Positions 16,412 through 25,115 of a stretch of DNA of 64,000 nt are shown piece after piece (the first letter of the stretch is position 1; every line of letters starts with the position of its first letter). The notes beneath the pieces are model-generated. The model worked only from the letters and a program-made list of their open reading frames with translations. It was not told where the DNA came from and searched no databases. A program made the translations under genes and the position numbers. The DNA is from Candidatus Cottocaccamicrobium excrementipullorum (lineage in GTDB: Bacteria; Bacillota; Clostridia; Lachnospirales; Lachnospiraceae): positions 1 through 64,000 of the forward strand of contig DVFL01000020.1 of NCBI GenBank assembly GCA_018713255.1, in the 5' to 3' direction.

Positions 16412-17197
16412 TCAGCGGAAAATTATCCGAAGAAGCAAAAACAGCACCAGCAGGTGGGCTGGATAGTAATAATAGAAAAAATATTTTCCAGGAAAGCGTC
16501 CTCTCTCTTCATGATAAAAATGAAGGGGAACGAAAGCCAGAGCAGCCAGCCCAAACCAGCCGATACTGTCCAGCCCTGCGACAATTACCCCCGCCAGAGT
16601 TCGGAAACTGCTTCCTTTGAGAAGATAAAGCAGAATCACCATCAGGACTCCCACGGCTCCGTAATCTGTCTGAAAAACAGCTCCCGCCGCACATCCGGCC
16701 ACTCCGCATAAAACTTTCAGCACTGGCCTTCTGGCATTTTTCTGAATGCCCAAAATACTGATATAGGCCAGCAAAAAGGTAAACATTACATTCTGACAGC
16801 CTAAATAAACAGGCTGCCCAAATATTGCCAGATCAAAGGGGATTTCTGAGATCAGGGCAAAGATAAGAAGCCGAAGCCCATATTCCTTCTTATGCCTGGT
16901 ATAGAACGCTCCCTCCGCCACAAAAAAGGCAAAGATAGGAAAAGCCAAACGGCCAAGTCCCTGAAGAAGCAAGTCCACGTACCACCAGACTGCAGGCGCC
17001 GTTTGCAGACCGCCTCCCAGAGCTCCCTGTTCTACCAGGGTAAGTCCAATATGATCAAGGGTCATCAGAATTACCGCCAAAAGCTTAAGCTCTGATCCAC
17101 TTATTCCCCCCCGGCCCCTTCTGAAGCCTCTGGCAAAGGACAGGCCTCCCCGGCCTCGTTTTCCGGAAGAATAGCTCTGGATAGGAACCGTATTCAT
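16412..17197 (-). CDS. TraX-family membrane protein
   Basis: A 261-aa polytopic membrane protein of the TraX family, whose founding member N-acetylates F pilin. An Arg/Gly-rich cytoplasmic N-terminus (about 33 residues) precedes SGSELKLLAVILMTLDHIGL, the signature first helix. About seven further hydrophobic helices follow, including FPIFAFFVAEGAFYTR and SEIPFDLAIFG. The ATG overlaps the metG stop by one base (TGATG). No conjugation gene is nearby, so the chromosomal form probably acylates something else; its target is unknown. Confidence 0.85.
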   Translation of the reverse strand: MNTVPIQSYSSGKRGRGGLSFARGFRRGRGGISGSELKLLAVILMTLDHIGLTLVEQGALGGGLQTAPAVWWYVDLLLQGLGRLAFPIFAFFVAEGAFYTRHKKEYGLRLLIFALISEIPFDLAIFGQPVYLGCQNVMFTFLLAYISILGIQKNARRPVLKVLCGVAGCAAGAVFQTDYGAVGVLMVILLYLLKGSSFRTLAGVIVAGLDSIGWFGLAALAFVPLHFYHEERGRFPGKYFFYYYYPAHLLVLFLLLRIIFR

Positions 17198-19200
17198 CAG
17201 CAGATTTCTGCTCCGGCAGGCATATCCTTCTCCGGCTTCATCAACGCCAGATTCCCCTCGCTGTCTTCAGCGCATAAGAGCATGCCCTCAGAAAGAACGC
17301 CTGCAAGCTTAGCCGGCTTTAAGTTAGTCACCACCATCACTTTTTTGCCCACCATCTCTTCCGGCGTATAGTGAGCCTTGATGCCGCTGACAATCTGCCG
17401 AACCTGACTTCCTACCTTAACTTGGGAGCAGAGAAGCTTTTTAGACTTGGGGACTGCCTCACAAGCAATAATCTCTCCAACCTGAAACTGCAGCTTAGCG
17501 AAATCATCGTAAGTAATCTCCGGCTTTTGCTCCAGATCAATAACCTGTTCTTTTTCTTCTTCCTTGGCAGCTTCACCTGTTTCTGCCCCATGAGCCGCCA
17601 TCTGAGCTTTCTGAATTTCCTCTGCCTTTGCCAGCACTTCTTTTAAATCCAGACGTGCAAATAAAATTTCCGGCTTTTCCGTAACCTTGGTGCCAGAAGG
17701 ATACTTGCCAAAGGAATCCATAGCCTGAAGATCCCGCTTCTCTGCATTTAACTGAGCCAGAATTTTCTCAGAAGTTTCAGGCATAAAGGATTCCAGAAGC
17801 GAAGCGCCGATGACAATGGCTTCCGTCAGATTATAAAGCACCGTTGCCAGACGGTCTTTCTTCGCCTCATCCTTTGCCAATGCCCAAGGCATGGTCTCAT
17901 CAATGTATTTGTTGCACCGGCGGAAAATCTCAAAAATTGCAGTAATAGCATCCGCCACCCGAAGCTGGCCCATTTTTGCCACCGTTTTCTGAACGGAAGC
18001 CAGAACAGAAGCCTTAAGATCCTCATCCAGGGAAATTTCATCTCCCTGGGCAGCTTCTTTATTCTCCACCACGCCGCCAAAGTATTTGTTGGTCATGGAA
18101 ATCGTACGATTCACCAGATTCCCCAGAATATTCGCTAAATCAGAATTCATTCGTTCTACCATTAATTCCCAGGAAATCACTCCGTCATTTTCAAAGGGCA
18201 TTTCATGAAGCACAAAGTAACGAACCGCATCTACGCCGAATACATTTACCAGATCATCAGCGTAAAGTACGTTTCCTTTGGATTTGCTCATTTTTCCGTC
18301 TCCCTGAAGAAGCCAGGGATGACCGAATACCTGCTTAGGCAGAGGCAGATCCAGCGCCATTAAAAAGATCGGCCAATAGATTGTATGGAAACGGATAATA
18401 TCTTTTCCAATCAAATGAAGATCCGCCGGCCAATATTTCTTAAACAGCTCCCCATGATTGCCGTCGCAGTCATATCCCAGGCCAGTAATGTAATTGGTCA
18501 GCGCGTCCAGCCACACGTACGTTACATGCTTTGGGTCAAAGGAAACAGGAATTCCCCAGCTGAAGGAGGTCCGGGATACACAAAGATCCTGAAGTCCAGG
18601 CAGCAGGAAATTATTCATCATTTCATTTTTCCGGGAAACCGGCTGAATAAACTCAGGATGAGTGTTGATATATTCAATCAGCCTGGGAGCATATTTGCTC
18701 ATGCGGAAGAAATAAGCCTCTTCCTTTGCCGGCTTTACCGGGCGTCCGCAGTCAGGGCATTTGCCGTCCACCAGCTGCGATTCGGTGAAGAAGGACTCGC
18801 AGGGCGTACAGTAAAGACCTTCATAATATCCTTTATAAATATCTCCCTGATCATAAAGCTTCTTGAAGATTTTCTGAACCTGAGCCTCATGGTCCGGATC
18901 TGTGGTGCGGATAAATTTGTCATAAGAGGTATTCATCAGGTCCCAGATTTCTTTGATCTGTCCTGCCACCTGATCCACAAAAGCTTTAGGACTTACTCCG
19001 GCCGCTTCTGCCTTCTCCTCGATTTTCTGACCATGCTCATCCGTACCAGTCTGAAATCTTACGTCATATCCCTCTGCTCTGCGGAAACGTGCGATGCTGT
19101 CTGCCAGAACGATTTCATAAGTATTTCCAATATGAGGTTTGCCTGAAGTATAGGCGATGGCCGTAGTAATATAGTACGGCTTTTTGCAGTTTGTACACAT
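17197..19200 (-). CDS. metG: Methionyl-tRNA synthetase
   Basis: A 667-aa class I synthetase charging tRNA-Met. The HIGH motif is in SGKPHIGN, a four-Cys zinc knuckle is at CTPCESFF...GKCPDCG, and KMSKS is in DGKMSKSKGN. A C-terminal EMAP/Trbp111-like tRNA-binding domain begins near YDDFAKLQFQVGEI. A longer frame to 19,368 runs through the T-box terminator and is not a real N-terminus. The ATG at 19,200 is 7 bases after AGGAAGG; 19,206 is a second option. It heads the metG-traX-tatD-rsmA operon under T-box control. Confidence 0.97.
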   Translation of the reverse strand: MCTNCKKPYYITTAIAYTSGKPHIGNTYEIVLADSIARFRRAEGYDVRFQTGTDEHGQKIEEKAEAAGVSPKAFVDQVAGQIKEIWDLMNTSYDKFIRTTDPDHEAQVQKIFKKLYDQGDIYKGYYEGLYCTPCESFFTESQLVDGKCPDCGRPVKPAKEEAYFFRMSKYAPRLIEYINTHPEFIQPVSRKNEMMNNFLLPGLQDLCVSRTSFSWGIPVSFDPKHVTYVWLDALTNYITGLGYDCDGNHGELFKKYWPADLHLIGKDIIRFHTIYWPIFLMALDLPLPKQVFGHPWLLQGDGKMSKSKGNVLYADDLVNVFGVDAVRYFVLHEMPFENDGVISWELMVERMNSDLANILGNLVNRTISMTNKYFGGVVENKEAAQGDEISLDEDLKASVLASVQKTVAKMGQLRVADAITAIFEIFRRCNKYIDETMPWALAKDEAKKDRLATVLYNLTEAIVIGASLLESFMPETSEKILAQLNAEKRDLQAMDSFGKYPSGTKVTEKPEILFARLDLKEVLAKAEEIQKAQMAAHGAETGEAAKEEEKEQVIDLEQKPEITYDDFAKLQFQVGEIIACEAVPKSKKLLCSQVKVGSQVRQIVSGIKAHYTPEEMVGKKVMVVTNLKPAKLAGVLSEGMLLCAEDSEGNLALMKPEKDMPAGAEIC

Positions 19201-19316
19201 ATTCATTCCTTCCTTTCCCAATAAACCCTGATTTCTTAAGTGAGTTACTGCCAGCGGCTGCTGCCCGGCAACACTCCGCTTGTGCCGGCACAAACGCCTC
19301 TGCGGAGCGTATTGCG

Positions 19317-19612
19317 AAAAAAAACCCGCCTTTAATTGCTTAAAGACGAGTTCATCCCGTGGTACCACTTTAATTCGCGGCCCTTATGGGCCAGCCTCAT
19401 TCTGGCTGCCGGTTATTCCCCTGTCCAAATGTCTTAACCACAGCCTCTCACGATAACGGGTGAACCCGTCGGGACCTTACGCCTTACGCTCAGCCCCAAA
19501 GCTCCAAGTCCATCTTCACCAGTTTTCCTCATGCTCCTCTCTCACCCTGCAGGAGTCTCTGTTCATGGTACCTCCGGCTACTCTTCTCTTCACAGCCTTG
19601 TTCTTTTCACTT
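19317..19612 (-). promoter_or_regulatory. Methionine-specific T-box riboswitch
   Basis: This leader senses uncharged tRNA-Met upstream of metG. The conserved T-box reads AAAGTGGTACCACGGG (19371-19356), whose TGG core can pair with the tRNA 3' end. The stem I specifier is ATG (19513-19511) in the context GTGAAG-ATG-GACTTGGAGC. An 11-bp terminator stem CTCGTCTTTAA/TTAAAGGCGGG is followed by eight T (19324-19317). Transcription starts near 19,612. Confidence 0.95.
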
Positions 19613-19618
19613 GACTTT

Positions 19619-19647
19619 AGTGTAGTGGGTGAAAAAGCTTTTGTCAA
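19619..19647 (-). promoter_or_regulatory. Promoter of the metG T-box operon
   Basis: The minus strand has -35 TTGACA (19647-19642), a 17-bp spacer and -10 TACACT (19624-19619). Confidence 0.85.
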
Positions 19648-19659
19648 GAGCCTCATATC

Positions 19660-19688
19660 TTGTTTTCCTGCTGAATATACTATATAAT
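19660..19688 (+). promoter_or_regulatory. Promoter of the DUF885-like lipoprotein gene
   Basis: It has -35 TTGTTT (19660-19665), a 17-bp spacer and a perfect -10 TATAAT (19683-19688). It is divergent from the metG promoter only 13 bp away. Confidence 0.6.
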
Positions 19689-19780
19689 GGCATTAATTTG
19701 CGTTATCGTGCCGGCCGCCTGTTTTCTTTCGGCAGATTTATTCTGTCCCGGCGGCTTTTATGATCTATGGAGGAATCATG

Positions 19781-21580
19781 ATGAAGTTACCAAACTGCAG
19801 AAATGTTCTGACCGCAGGTGCCGGGCTGCTGGCGGCGCTTTCTTTGTGTCTGGGAGGCTGCAGTCCCCAACCGGACGCTCTGCCAGACAAAGAAGACACT
19901 GCCCAGGAGTTTTCCCAGATTACTAACGATTTCTTTCAGTGGATGGCGTCTCAAGATTATCTTACCCAGCGCCGGATTCTTTCCGACCCAGAGGCAGAAG
20001 GGATCGAAGCTTGTTCTCCCTCCCTCCCTGATGTCTCAGAAAATCCCTGGAATCATCAAGTAGATATGGCAAAATCCCTGCGGTTTCAGCTTGATCTTCT
20101 GGACAAGACTGCTCTGGATTATCCTCAGCAGAATTTATATGACCTTCTCTCCTTCTACGCAGACAGCCAGATGAAAGGAGAAGGACTGGAATCCTTCCGT
20201 CTTCTAACCTTCCTTTCTCCAGAAACAGGACTTATGACAAAAATTCCGCGGATATTGGGACAGCTTTCCTTTACAGAACCGGAAGATGTGGAAGAATATT
20301 TTTCTCTCCTTGAGGACCTTCCTCGCCTGTTTAACGACCTGGTTCAGTATATCGGCCAGCAGCAGGAAATCTCTTTCACCAGTTCATGGCTGGAGGATGC
20401 TCAGGCAGCCTGTGCACCTTATTGCCTTGATCCGGATCACAACGGACTGACCCAGTCTTTTCTCCTGCAGCTTGATCACCTTCCTGGTCTTTCTGATCAG
20501 GAGAGACAGGCCTATGAAGAGCGTCATGCCCAGGCAGTCACTGAATTTGTGATCCCCGCCTACCAGCAGCTTTCCCAAGCGCTGAAAAGCCTGCCGCCCC
20601 GGGCAGACCAGGAGGAAGGACTCTGGCGCCTGGAAGGAGGAAGGAAATATTATGAGTATCTGGTACTCACAGAAACAGGAACCTCCTTTGAAGATTTATC
20701 TCAGCTGAAATCCGCCCTGGAAGAGCAGCTTCAGCGGAACACAAAAACCATGAATGAGCTTTTGGCCCAATCCCCTGAACTGATGGCAGAAATTCATTTT
20801 TCGCAAGAGTTTGGGAATCCTGAATCCCTCCTCTCGTTTCTGGCTGCAGAAACAAACAAGTATTTCCCTGCGCTGGACGAAGAAAGTCTTCATCCAGAAG
20901 TTCTTTCCCAGGAACTTTCTCCGCTCTGGGATCTTCCCTGCTGGCAGCCTCCAGCCCTCAATGAACCCTTAGAACATTCTACCCTTTGGATTGACTGGCA
21001 GACGGCAGGAAATCCGGACAGTCTTTACCCTGCTTTAGCAGAAAAAGGATATCCGGGAAGTTTCTACCGAGAAGCTTACCGCCGCAGCCTGGATTCTGAA
21101 AAGGTTCAAGCTCTCCTCTCTTTTCCCGGCTGGGAAAGAGGCTGGGACGCCTATGCCAGAAGCTATGCCCTCTCTTTTGACAACGGCCTTTCCCGTGAAG
21201 CCAAACAGCTGGCCAGATTATCCTACTCTTCCTCCCTTGCTATTCAAGGGCTCATCGACATTCAGGTAAATTATTATGGCTGGGGTGTTGATGAAGTAAA
21301 AGACTTTCTGGCCGGTTACTACCAGGTGGACCAAGAACAGGTCTGGGAGGCCTTATACCGGAGAGCGGCTTATGCTCCTGGGTTAAGCCTTTCTTATTGC
21401 ACCGGCTATCTGGAAATCCGCCAGATGAAATCCAGAGCAAGGGATGTGCTTGGAGACGCCTTTCAAGAAATGGAATTTCACCGTTTTCTCCTGGAAACCG
21501 GTCCCGGCCCCTTTTCTCTGCTTCGAAACCGGCTGGATAACTGGATTGTACAGCAGAACATGAGTTCACTGAGCCGGTAA
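19781..21580 (+). CDS. DUF885-related lipoprotein lacking the metal-binding motif
   Basis: A 599-aa predicted lipoprotein. The signal peptide ends in lipobox LGGC (lipidated Cys about residue 27), so the mature protein is anchored outside the membrane. The body is helical and resembles the DUF885 family, whose active site is HExxPGHxxQ. At the corresponding place (nucleotides 21,032-21,067) the protein reads LAEKGYPGSFYR: GYPG is kept while His, Glu and the second His are replaced by Glu, Lys and Ser. It is probably a non-catalytic relative, if the alignment is right. GGAGG lies 7 bases before 19,781; ATG at 19,778 is the alternative. It is divergent from metG and upstream of nrdD. Confidence 0.75.
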   Translation: MKLPNCRNVLTAGAGLLAALSLCLGGCSPQPDALPDKEDTAQEFSQITNDFFQWMASQDYLTQRRILSDPEAEGIEACSPSLPDVSENPWNHQVDMAKSLRFQLDLLDKTALDYPQQNLYDLLSFYADSQMKGEGLESFRLLTFLSPETGLMTKIPRILGQLSFTEPEDVEEYFSLLEDLPRLFNDLVQYIGQQQEISFTSSWLEDAQAACAPYCLDPDHNGLTQSFLLQLDHLPGLSDQERQAYEERHAQAVTEFVIPAYQQLSQALKSLPPRADQEEGLWRLEGGRKYYEYLVLTETGTSFEDLSQLKSALEEQLQRNTKTMNELLAQSPELMAEIHFSQEFGNPESLLSFLAAETNKYFPALDEESLHPEVLSQELSPLWDLPCWQPPALNEPLEHSTLWIDWQTAGNPDSLYPALAEKGYPGSFYREAYRRSLDSEKVQALLSFPGWERGWDAYARSYALSFDNGLSREAKQLARLSYSSSLAIQGLIDIQVNYYGWGVDEVKDFLAGYYQVDQEQVWEALYRRAAYAPGLSLSYCTGYLEIRQMKSRARDVLGDAFQEMEFHRFLLETGPGPFSLLRNRLDNWIVQQNMSSLSR

Positions 21581-21654
21581 GCCCCGGCTGATTCCCTGGT
21601 ATCCCTGCTACCTGCTCTGAAAATATCTTGTACTTTTTTATACAATATGTCCTC

Positions 21655-21682
21655 TTGTCAAAATGGAAACTTTGATTATAAT
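21655..21682 (+). promoter_or_regulatory. nrdDG promoter
   Basis: It has -35 TTGTCA (21655-21660), a 16-bp spacer and -10 TATAAT (21677-21682), followed directly by candidate NrdR boxes. Confidence 0.75.
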
Positions 21683-21728
21683 ACTATATGTAGATTATGA
21701 GAGCGAATTGATACACAATATAATGGAG
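21681..21728 (+). promoter_or_regulatory. Candidate pair of NrdR boxes
   Basis: Box 1 (21681-21696, ATACTATATGTAGATT) matches about 12 of 16 positions of the NrdR consensus ACACTATATATAGTGT as recalled. Box 2 (from 21713, ACACAATATAATGG) is weaker. They start 32 bp apart, three helical turns, the usual spacing. Box 1 overlaps the -10 element and box 2 overlaps the ribosome site, which suits repression. Confidence 0.5.
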
Positions 21729-21740
21729 GAATGAATTGGA

Positions 21741-23903
21741 ATGAACATTATTAAGCGAAGCGGCATGGAAGTTCCCTTTGACGCCGTAAAGATAGAAGAT
21801 GCCGTAAAAAAGGCAAATACCAGCGTTCAGGAGGGCGACCGGCTTTCCGAAAGCCAGATCCACACTATCGCCCATCACGTAACCGGTCAGTGCAGCCAGT
21901 TAAAGCGCAGCCCCAACGTGGAGGAGATTCAGGATATGGTGGAAGAGGAGATCATGAAGCAGAAAGCCTATAAGCTGGCTGCCAATTACATCACCTACCG
22001 CTATAAAAGAGAGCTTGTCCGCAAGTCCAATTCCACCGACAAGCAGATCCTGTCCCTGTTAGAGTGCAGCAACGAGGAAGTGCTTCAGGAAAACTCCAAT
22101 AAAAACCCTGTGGTTAACAGCGTACAGCGAGATTATATGGCCGGCGAAGTCAGCAAAGATATTACCAAGCGGTTCCTTCTGCCGGAGGACATTGTAGAAG
22201 CTCATGAAAAAGGGATTATCCATTTCCATGATGCCGATTATTTTGCTCAGCATATGCACAACTGCTGCCTGGTCAACCTGGAAGATATGCTGCAGAACGG
22301 CACCATCATCAGTGAAACGATGATTGAGAAGCCCCACTCCTTCTCCACCGCCTGCAACATTGCCACTCAGGCTATCGCCCAGATCGCCAGCTCCCAGTAT
22401 GGCGGACAGAGCATCACCTTGTCTCATCTTGCTCCTTTCGTGGAAATCAGCCGGCAGAAATTCCGCCGGGAGGTAAAAAACGAGCTGGAAGCCCAGCATA
22501 TTGACACAGATGAGGAGATGATCGCCAAAATTGCAGAAATGCGGGTTCGGCGGGAAATCAAGCAGGGCGTTCAGATGATTCAGTACCAGGTAATCACCTT
22601 AATGACCACCAACGGCCAGGCACCTTTCGTTACCGTATTTATGTACCTGGATGAAGTGCCGGAAGGACAGCTGAGAAATGACTTGGCACTGATCATCGAG
22701 GAAATGCTTCGCCAGCGAATTCAAGGCGTAAAAAATGAGCAGGGCGTTTATATTACTCCTGCTTTTCCAAAACTGATTTATGTGCTGGAAGAGGATAATA
22801 TCCATGAAGACTCTCCTTATTGGGAATTAACAAAGTTAGCAGCCCGCTGCACGGCAAAACGCCTGGTTCCCGATTACATATCCGAAAAAATCATGAAGCA
22901 GTTAAAGGACGGAAACTGTTATCCCTGCATGGGCTGCCGTTCCTTCCTTACGGTATATCATGATGAAAACAACAAGCCAAAATTCTACGGCCGGTTCAAT
23001 CAGGGCGTAGTAACCATTAATCTGGTGGATGTTGCTTGTTCTTCCGGCCAGGACATGGATAAATTCTGGGAGATTATGGACGAGCGGCTGGAACTGTGCC
23101 GCAGAGCCTTAATGTGCCGCCACAACCGGTTAAAAGGAACCCCATCTGACGTCGCTCCGATTTTATGGCAGAACGGCGCTCTGGCCCGGTTAAAGAAGGG
23201 AGAAACCATTGACAAGCTTCTTTACAACGGCTATTCCACCATCTCCTTAGGCTACGCAGGATTGTGCGAATGCGTCCGCTACATGACGGGAAAATCTCAT
23301 ACTGATCCTGATGCTACGCCTTTCGCGCTGGAAATAATGAATCATTTAAACGAAGCCTGCAGAAAATGGGCGGATGAAACCAATATTTCCTTCAGCCTTT
23401 ACGGAACTCCTCTGGAGTCCACTACCTATAAATTTGCTAAATGCCTTCAGGACCGCTTCGGCGTTATTCCTGGAGTTACTGACAAAAACTACATTACCAA
23501 CAGCTACCATGTTCATGTAACGGAACCCATTAATGCCTTTGACAAGCTCACTTTTGAGGCCCAGTTCCAGGAGCTGTCTCCCGGCGGCGCCATCAGCTAT
23601 GTGGAAGTTCCTAACATGCAGAATAATATTGATGCCGTTTTGGCGGTAATGCAGCACATTTATGATCACATTATGTATGCTGAGCTGAACACAAAAAGTG
23701 ATTACTGCCAGGTATGCGGCTATGACGGAGAAATTCAGATTGTTGAAGATGAACACCATAAGCTGATTTGGGAATGTCCTCATTGCGGCAACCGGGATCA
23801 GAACAAAATGAACGTAGCCAGACGGACCTGCGGTTATATCGGCACCCAATTCTGGAATCAGGGAAGAACCCAGGAAATTCGTGAAAGGGTAATGCACCTG
23901 TAG
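21741..23903 (+). CDS. nrdD: Anaerobic (class III) ribonucleoside-triphosphate reductase
   Basis: A 720-aa glycyl-radical enzyme making dNTPs from NTPs without oxygen. An N-terminal ATP-cone (residues about 1-90, MNIIKRSGMEVPFDAVKIEDA) gives allosteric control. The catalytic barrel follows, then a four-Cys zinc site (CQVCGYDGE...CPHCG) and the glycyl-radical loop RRTCGYIGTQFW near the C-terminus. The next gene is its activase nrdG, 19 bp downstream. Probable NrdR boxes overlap the promoter. Confidence 0.97.
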   Translation: MNIIKRSGMEVPFDAVKIEDAVKKANTSVQEGDRLSESQIHTIAHHVTGQCSQLKRSPNVEEIQDMVEEEIMKQKAYKLAANYITYRYKRELVRKSNSTDKQILSLLECSNEEVLQENSNKNPVVNSVQRDYMAGEVSKDITKRFLLPEDIVEAHEKGIIHFHDADYFAQHMHNCCLVNLEDMLQNGTIISETMIEKPHSFSTACNIATQAIAQIASSQYGGQSITLSHLAPFVEISRQKFRREVKNELEAQHIDTDEEMIAKIAEMRVRREIKQGVQMIQYQVITLMTTNGQAPFVTVFMYLDEVPEGQLRNDLALIIEEMLRQRIQGVKNEQGVYITPAFPKLIYVLEEDNIHEDSPYWELTKLAARCTAKRLVPDYISEKIMKQLKDGNCYPCMGCRSFLTVYHDENNKPKFYGRFNQGVVTINLVDVACSSGQDMDKFWEIMDERLELCRRALMCRHNRLKGTPSDVAPILWQNGALARLKKGETIDKLLYNGYSTISLGYAGLCECVRYMTGKSHTDPDATPFALEIMNHLNEACRKWADETNISFSLYGTPLESTTYKFAKCLQDRFGVIPGVTDKNYITNSYHVHVTEPINAFDKLTFEAQFQELSPGGAISYVEVPNMQNNIDAVLAVMQHIYDHIMYAELNTKSDYCQVCGYDGEIQIVEDEHHKLIWECPHCGNRDQNKMNVARRTCGYIGTQFWNQGRTQEIRERVMHL

Positions 23904-23922
23904 CCAGGAGGGAAACAGGCTT

Positions 23923-24441
23923 ATGAATTACGCAGAAATTAAATATTATGATATTGCAAACGGGTTGGGCGTACGCACCAGCCTGTTTGTATCCGGATGT
24001 ACTCATCGGTGCAAAGGATGTTTCAATCAAATCGCCTGGGATTTTCAATACGGAAATGAGTTCACTGAGGAAACCATGGAAAAAATTCTTGATTCCTGCA
24101 AACCAGGATATATTAAAGGACTTTCCCTTTTGGGAGGAGAACCCCTGGAACCAGAAAACCAAGAAGGCCTTCTGCCTCTGGTAAGAGAATTTAAAAAACG
24201 CTTTCCCCAAAAAGATATCTGGTGCTATACCGGATATACCTATGAAACCGATCTTCTCGATCCCAAGGGACGGGCTCACTGCCAGGCTACAGATGAACTG
24301 TTAACCTGCATCGATGTGCTGGTGGACGGTGAATTTATCCAGGAAGAGGCGGATATTACTTTAAAGTTCCGAGGAAGCCGGAATCAGCGGGTGATGAAGC
24401 TTCATGGTGAAAATGGGCCGGAACTTCTGTTTTCCGATTAA
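23923..24441 (+). CDS. nrdG: Anaerobic ribonucleotide reductase activating protein
   Basis: A 172-aa radical-SAM enzyme that installs the glycyl radical in NrdD. The iron-sulfur motif CTHRCKGC (CX3CX2C) is at about residues 26-33, followed by LGGEPL, a SAM-binding segment. The ribosome site is AGGAGGG, with nrdD immediately upstream. It ends at the bidirectional terminator 24,466-24,520. Confidence 0.96.
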   Translation: MNYAEIKYYDIANGLGVRTSLFVSGCTHRCKGCFNQIAWDFQYGNEFTEETMEKILDSCKPGYIKGLSLLGGEPLEPENQEGLLPLVREFKKRFPQKDIWCYTGYTYETDLLDPKGRAHCQATDELLTCIDVLVDGEFIQEEADITLKFRGSRNQRVMKLHGENGPELLFSD

Positions 24442-24465
24442 TTTTTGCCCATATTAAAAAGCAGC

Positions 24466-24520
24466 AAAAAACGCCATCAGGACAGCAGCGAAATCTTCCT
24501 GCCAGTCCTGATGGCGTTTT
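24466..24520. terminator. Bidirectional terminator between nrdG and lipoprotein gene
   Basis: A 12-bp-plus stem ACGCCATCAGGAC/GTCCTGATGGCGT is flanked by A5 on the left and TTTTACTTTTT on the right. It serves the convergent nrdDG and marR-lipoprotein transcripts. Confidence 0.88.
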
Positions 24521-24546
24521 ACTTTTTCATTTTTCCTTTAGATGAA

Positions 24547-25101
24547 TTAAATCATCTCATCATAAGCATCATCATAGTACATGGTGCCGTCCTCATCCGC
24601 TTCTACAGAGTCAATGGTATATACTTGACCATTCTCCTGAAGAATCAGACCGCCTTCCAGCTCAAAATTCTCAGTAAAGGTATTCACAATAGATTCCACC
24701 ACCAGACGAATCTCAAAAGGATCTTCCTGGCTGGTAATCTGATTTAAATTCAGCACGCCTTTTCCATCTGTATTCTCAAAACTAAGCACCTGAGTGCCCT
24801 CATCTAAAATGCCGTACTCAATCATTTTATCAATCAGGCCCTGAGGTTCCACATCCTCCGTCTCCAAAGAATCCATCTTCTGCTCCAGCCCGCTCCTGTC
24901 ATCATTAATCTGGTAAATCGAAATGGCGGCCTGGACAGGCAGGTTCTCATTGCCTTTATTTCTCTCCTCCATGGTATCAGCCTTAAAGGCCTCTGAAGTA
25001 GGCGTGCCGGCGGTGGAAGCATTTTTCTCCGTTGTAGGAGTACAGGCAGCCAAAGATACGGCAGCCACCACAGCAGCCAGAAGAGTCATATATTTTTTCA
25101 T
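24547..25101 (-). CDS. GerMN-like lipoprotein
   Basis: A 184-aa predicted lipoprotein. The signal peptide ends SLAAC (Cys20), followed by a Thr/Ser-rich spacer and a compact domain (about residues 60-160). The domain pattern ISIYQINDD...GTQVLSFENTDGKGVLNLN resembles GerMN domains of spore germination and envelope lipoproteins. It follows the FabT-like regulator gene by 14 bp, so they are likely co-transcribed. The function is unknown, and the resemblance is by eye. Confidence 0.7.
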   Translation of the reverse strand: MKKYMTLLAAVVAAVSLAACTPTTEKNASTAGTPTSEAFKADTMEERNKGNENLPVQAAISIYQINDDRSGLEQKMDSLETEDVEPQGLIDKMIEYGILDEGTQVLSFENTDGKGVLNLNQITSQEDPFEIRLVVESIVNTFTENFELEGGLILQENGQVYTIDSVEADEDGTMYYDDAYDEMI

Positions 25102-25115
25102 GTTTTAAAGCCTCC

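Noticed and set aside
18385-19146. 253-codon plus-strand frame
   Set aside because: It is antisense to the catalytic core of metG, with no ribosome site.
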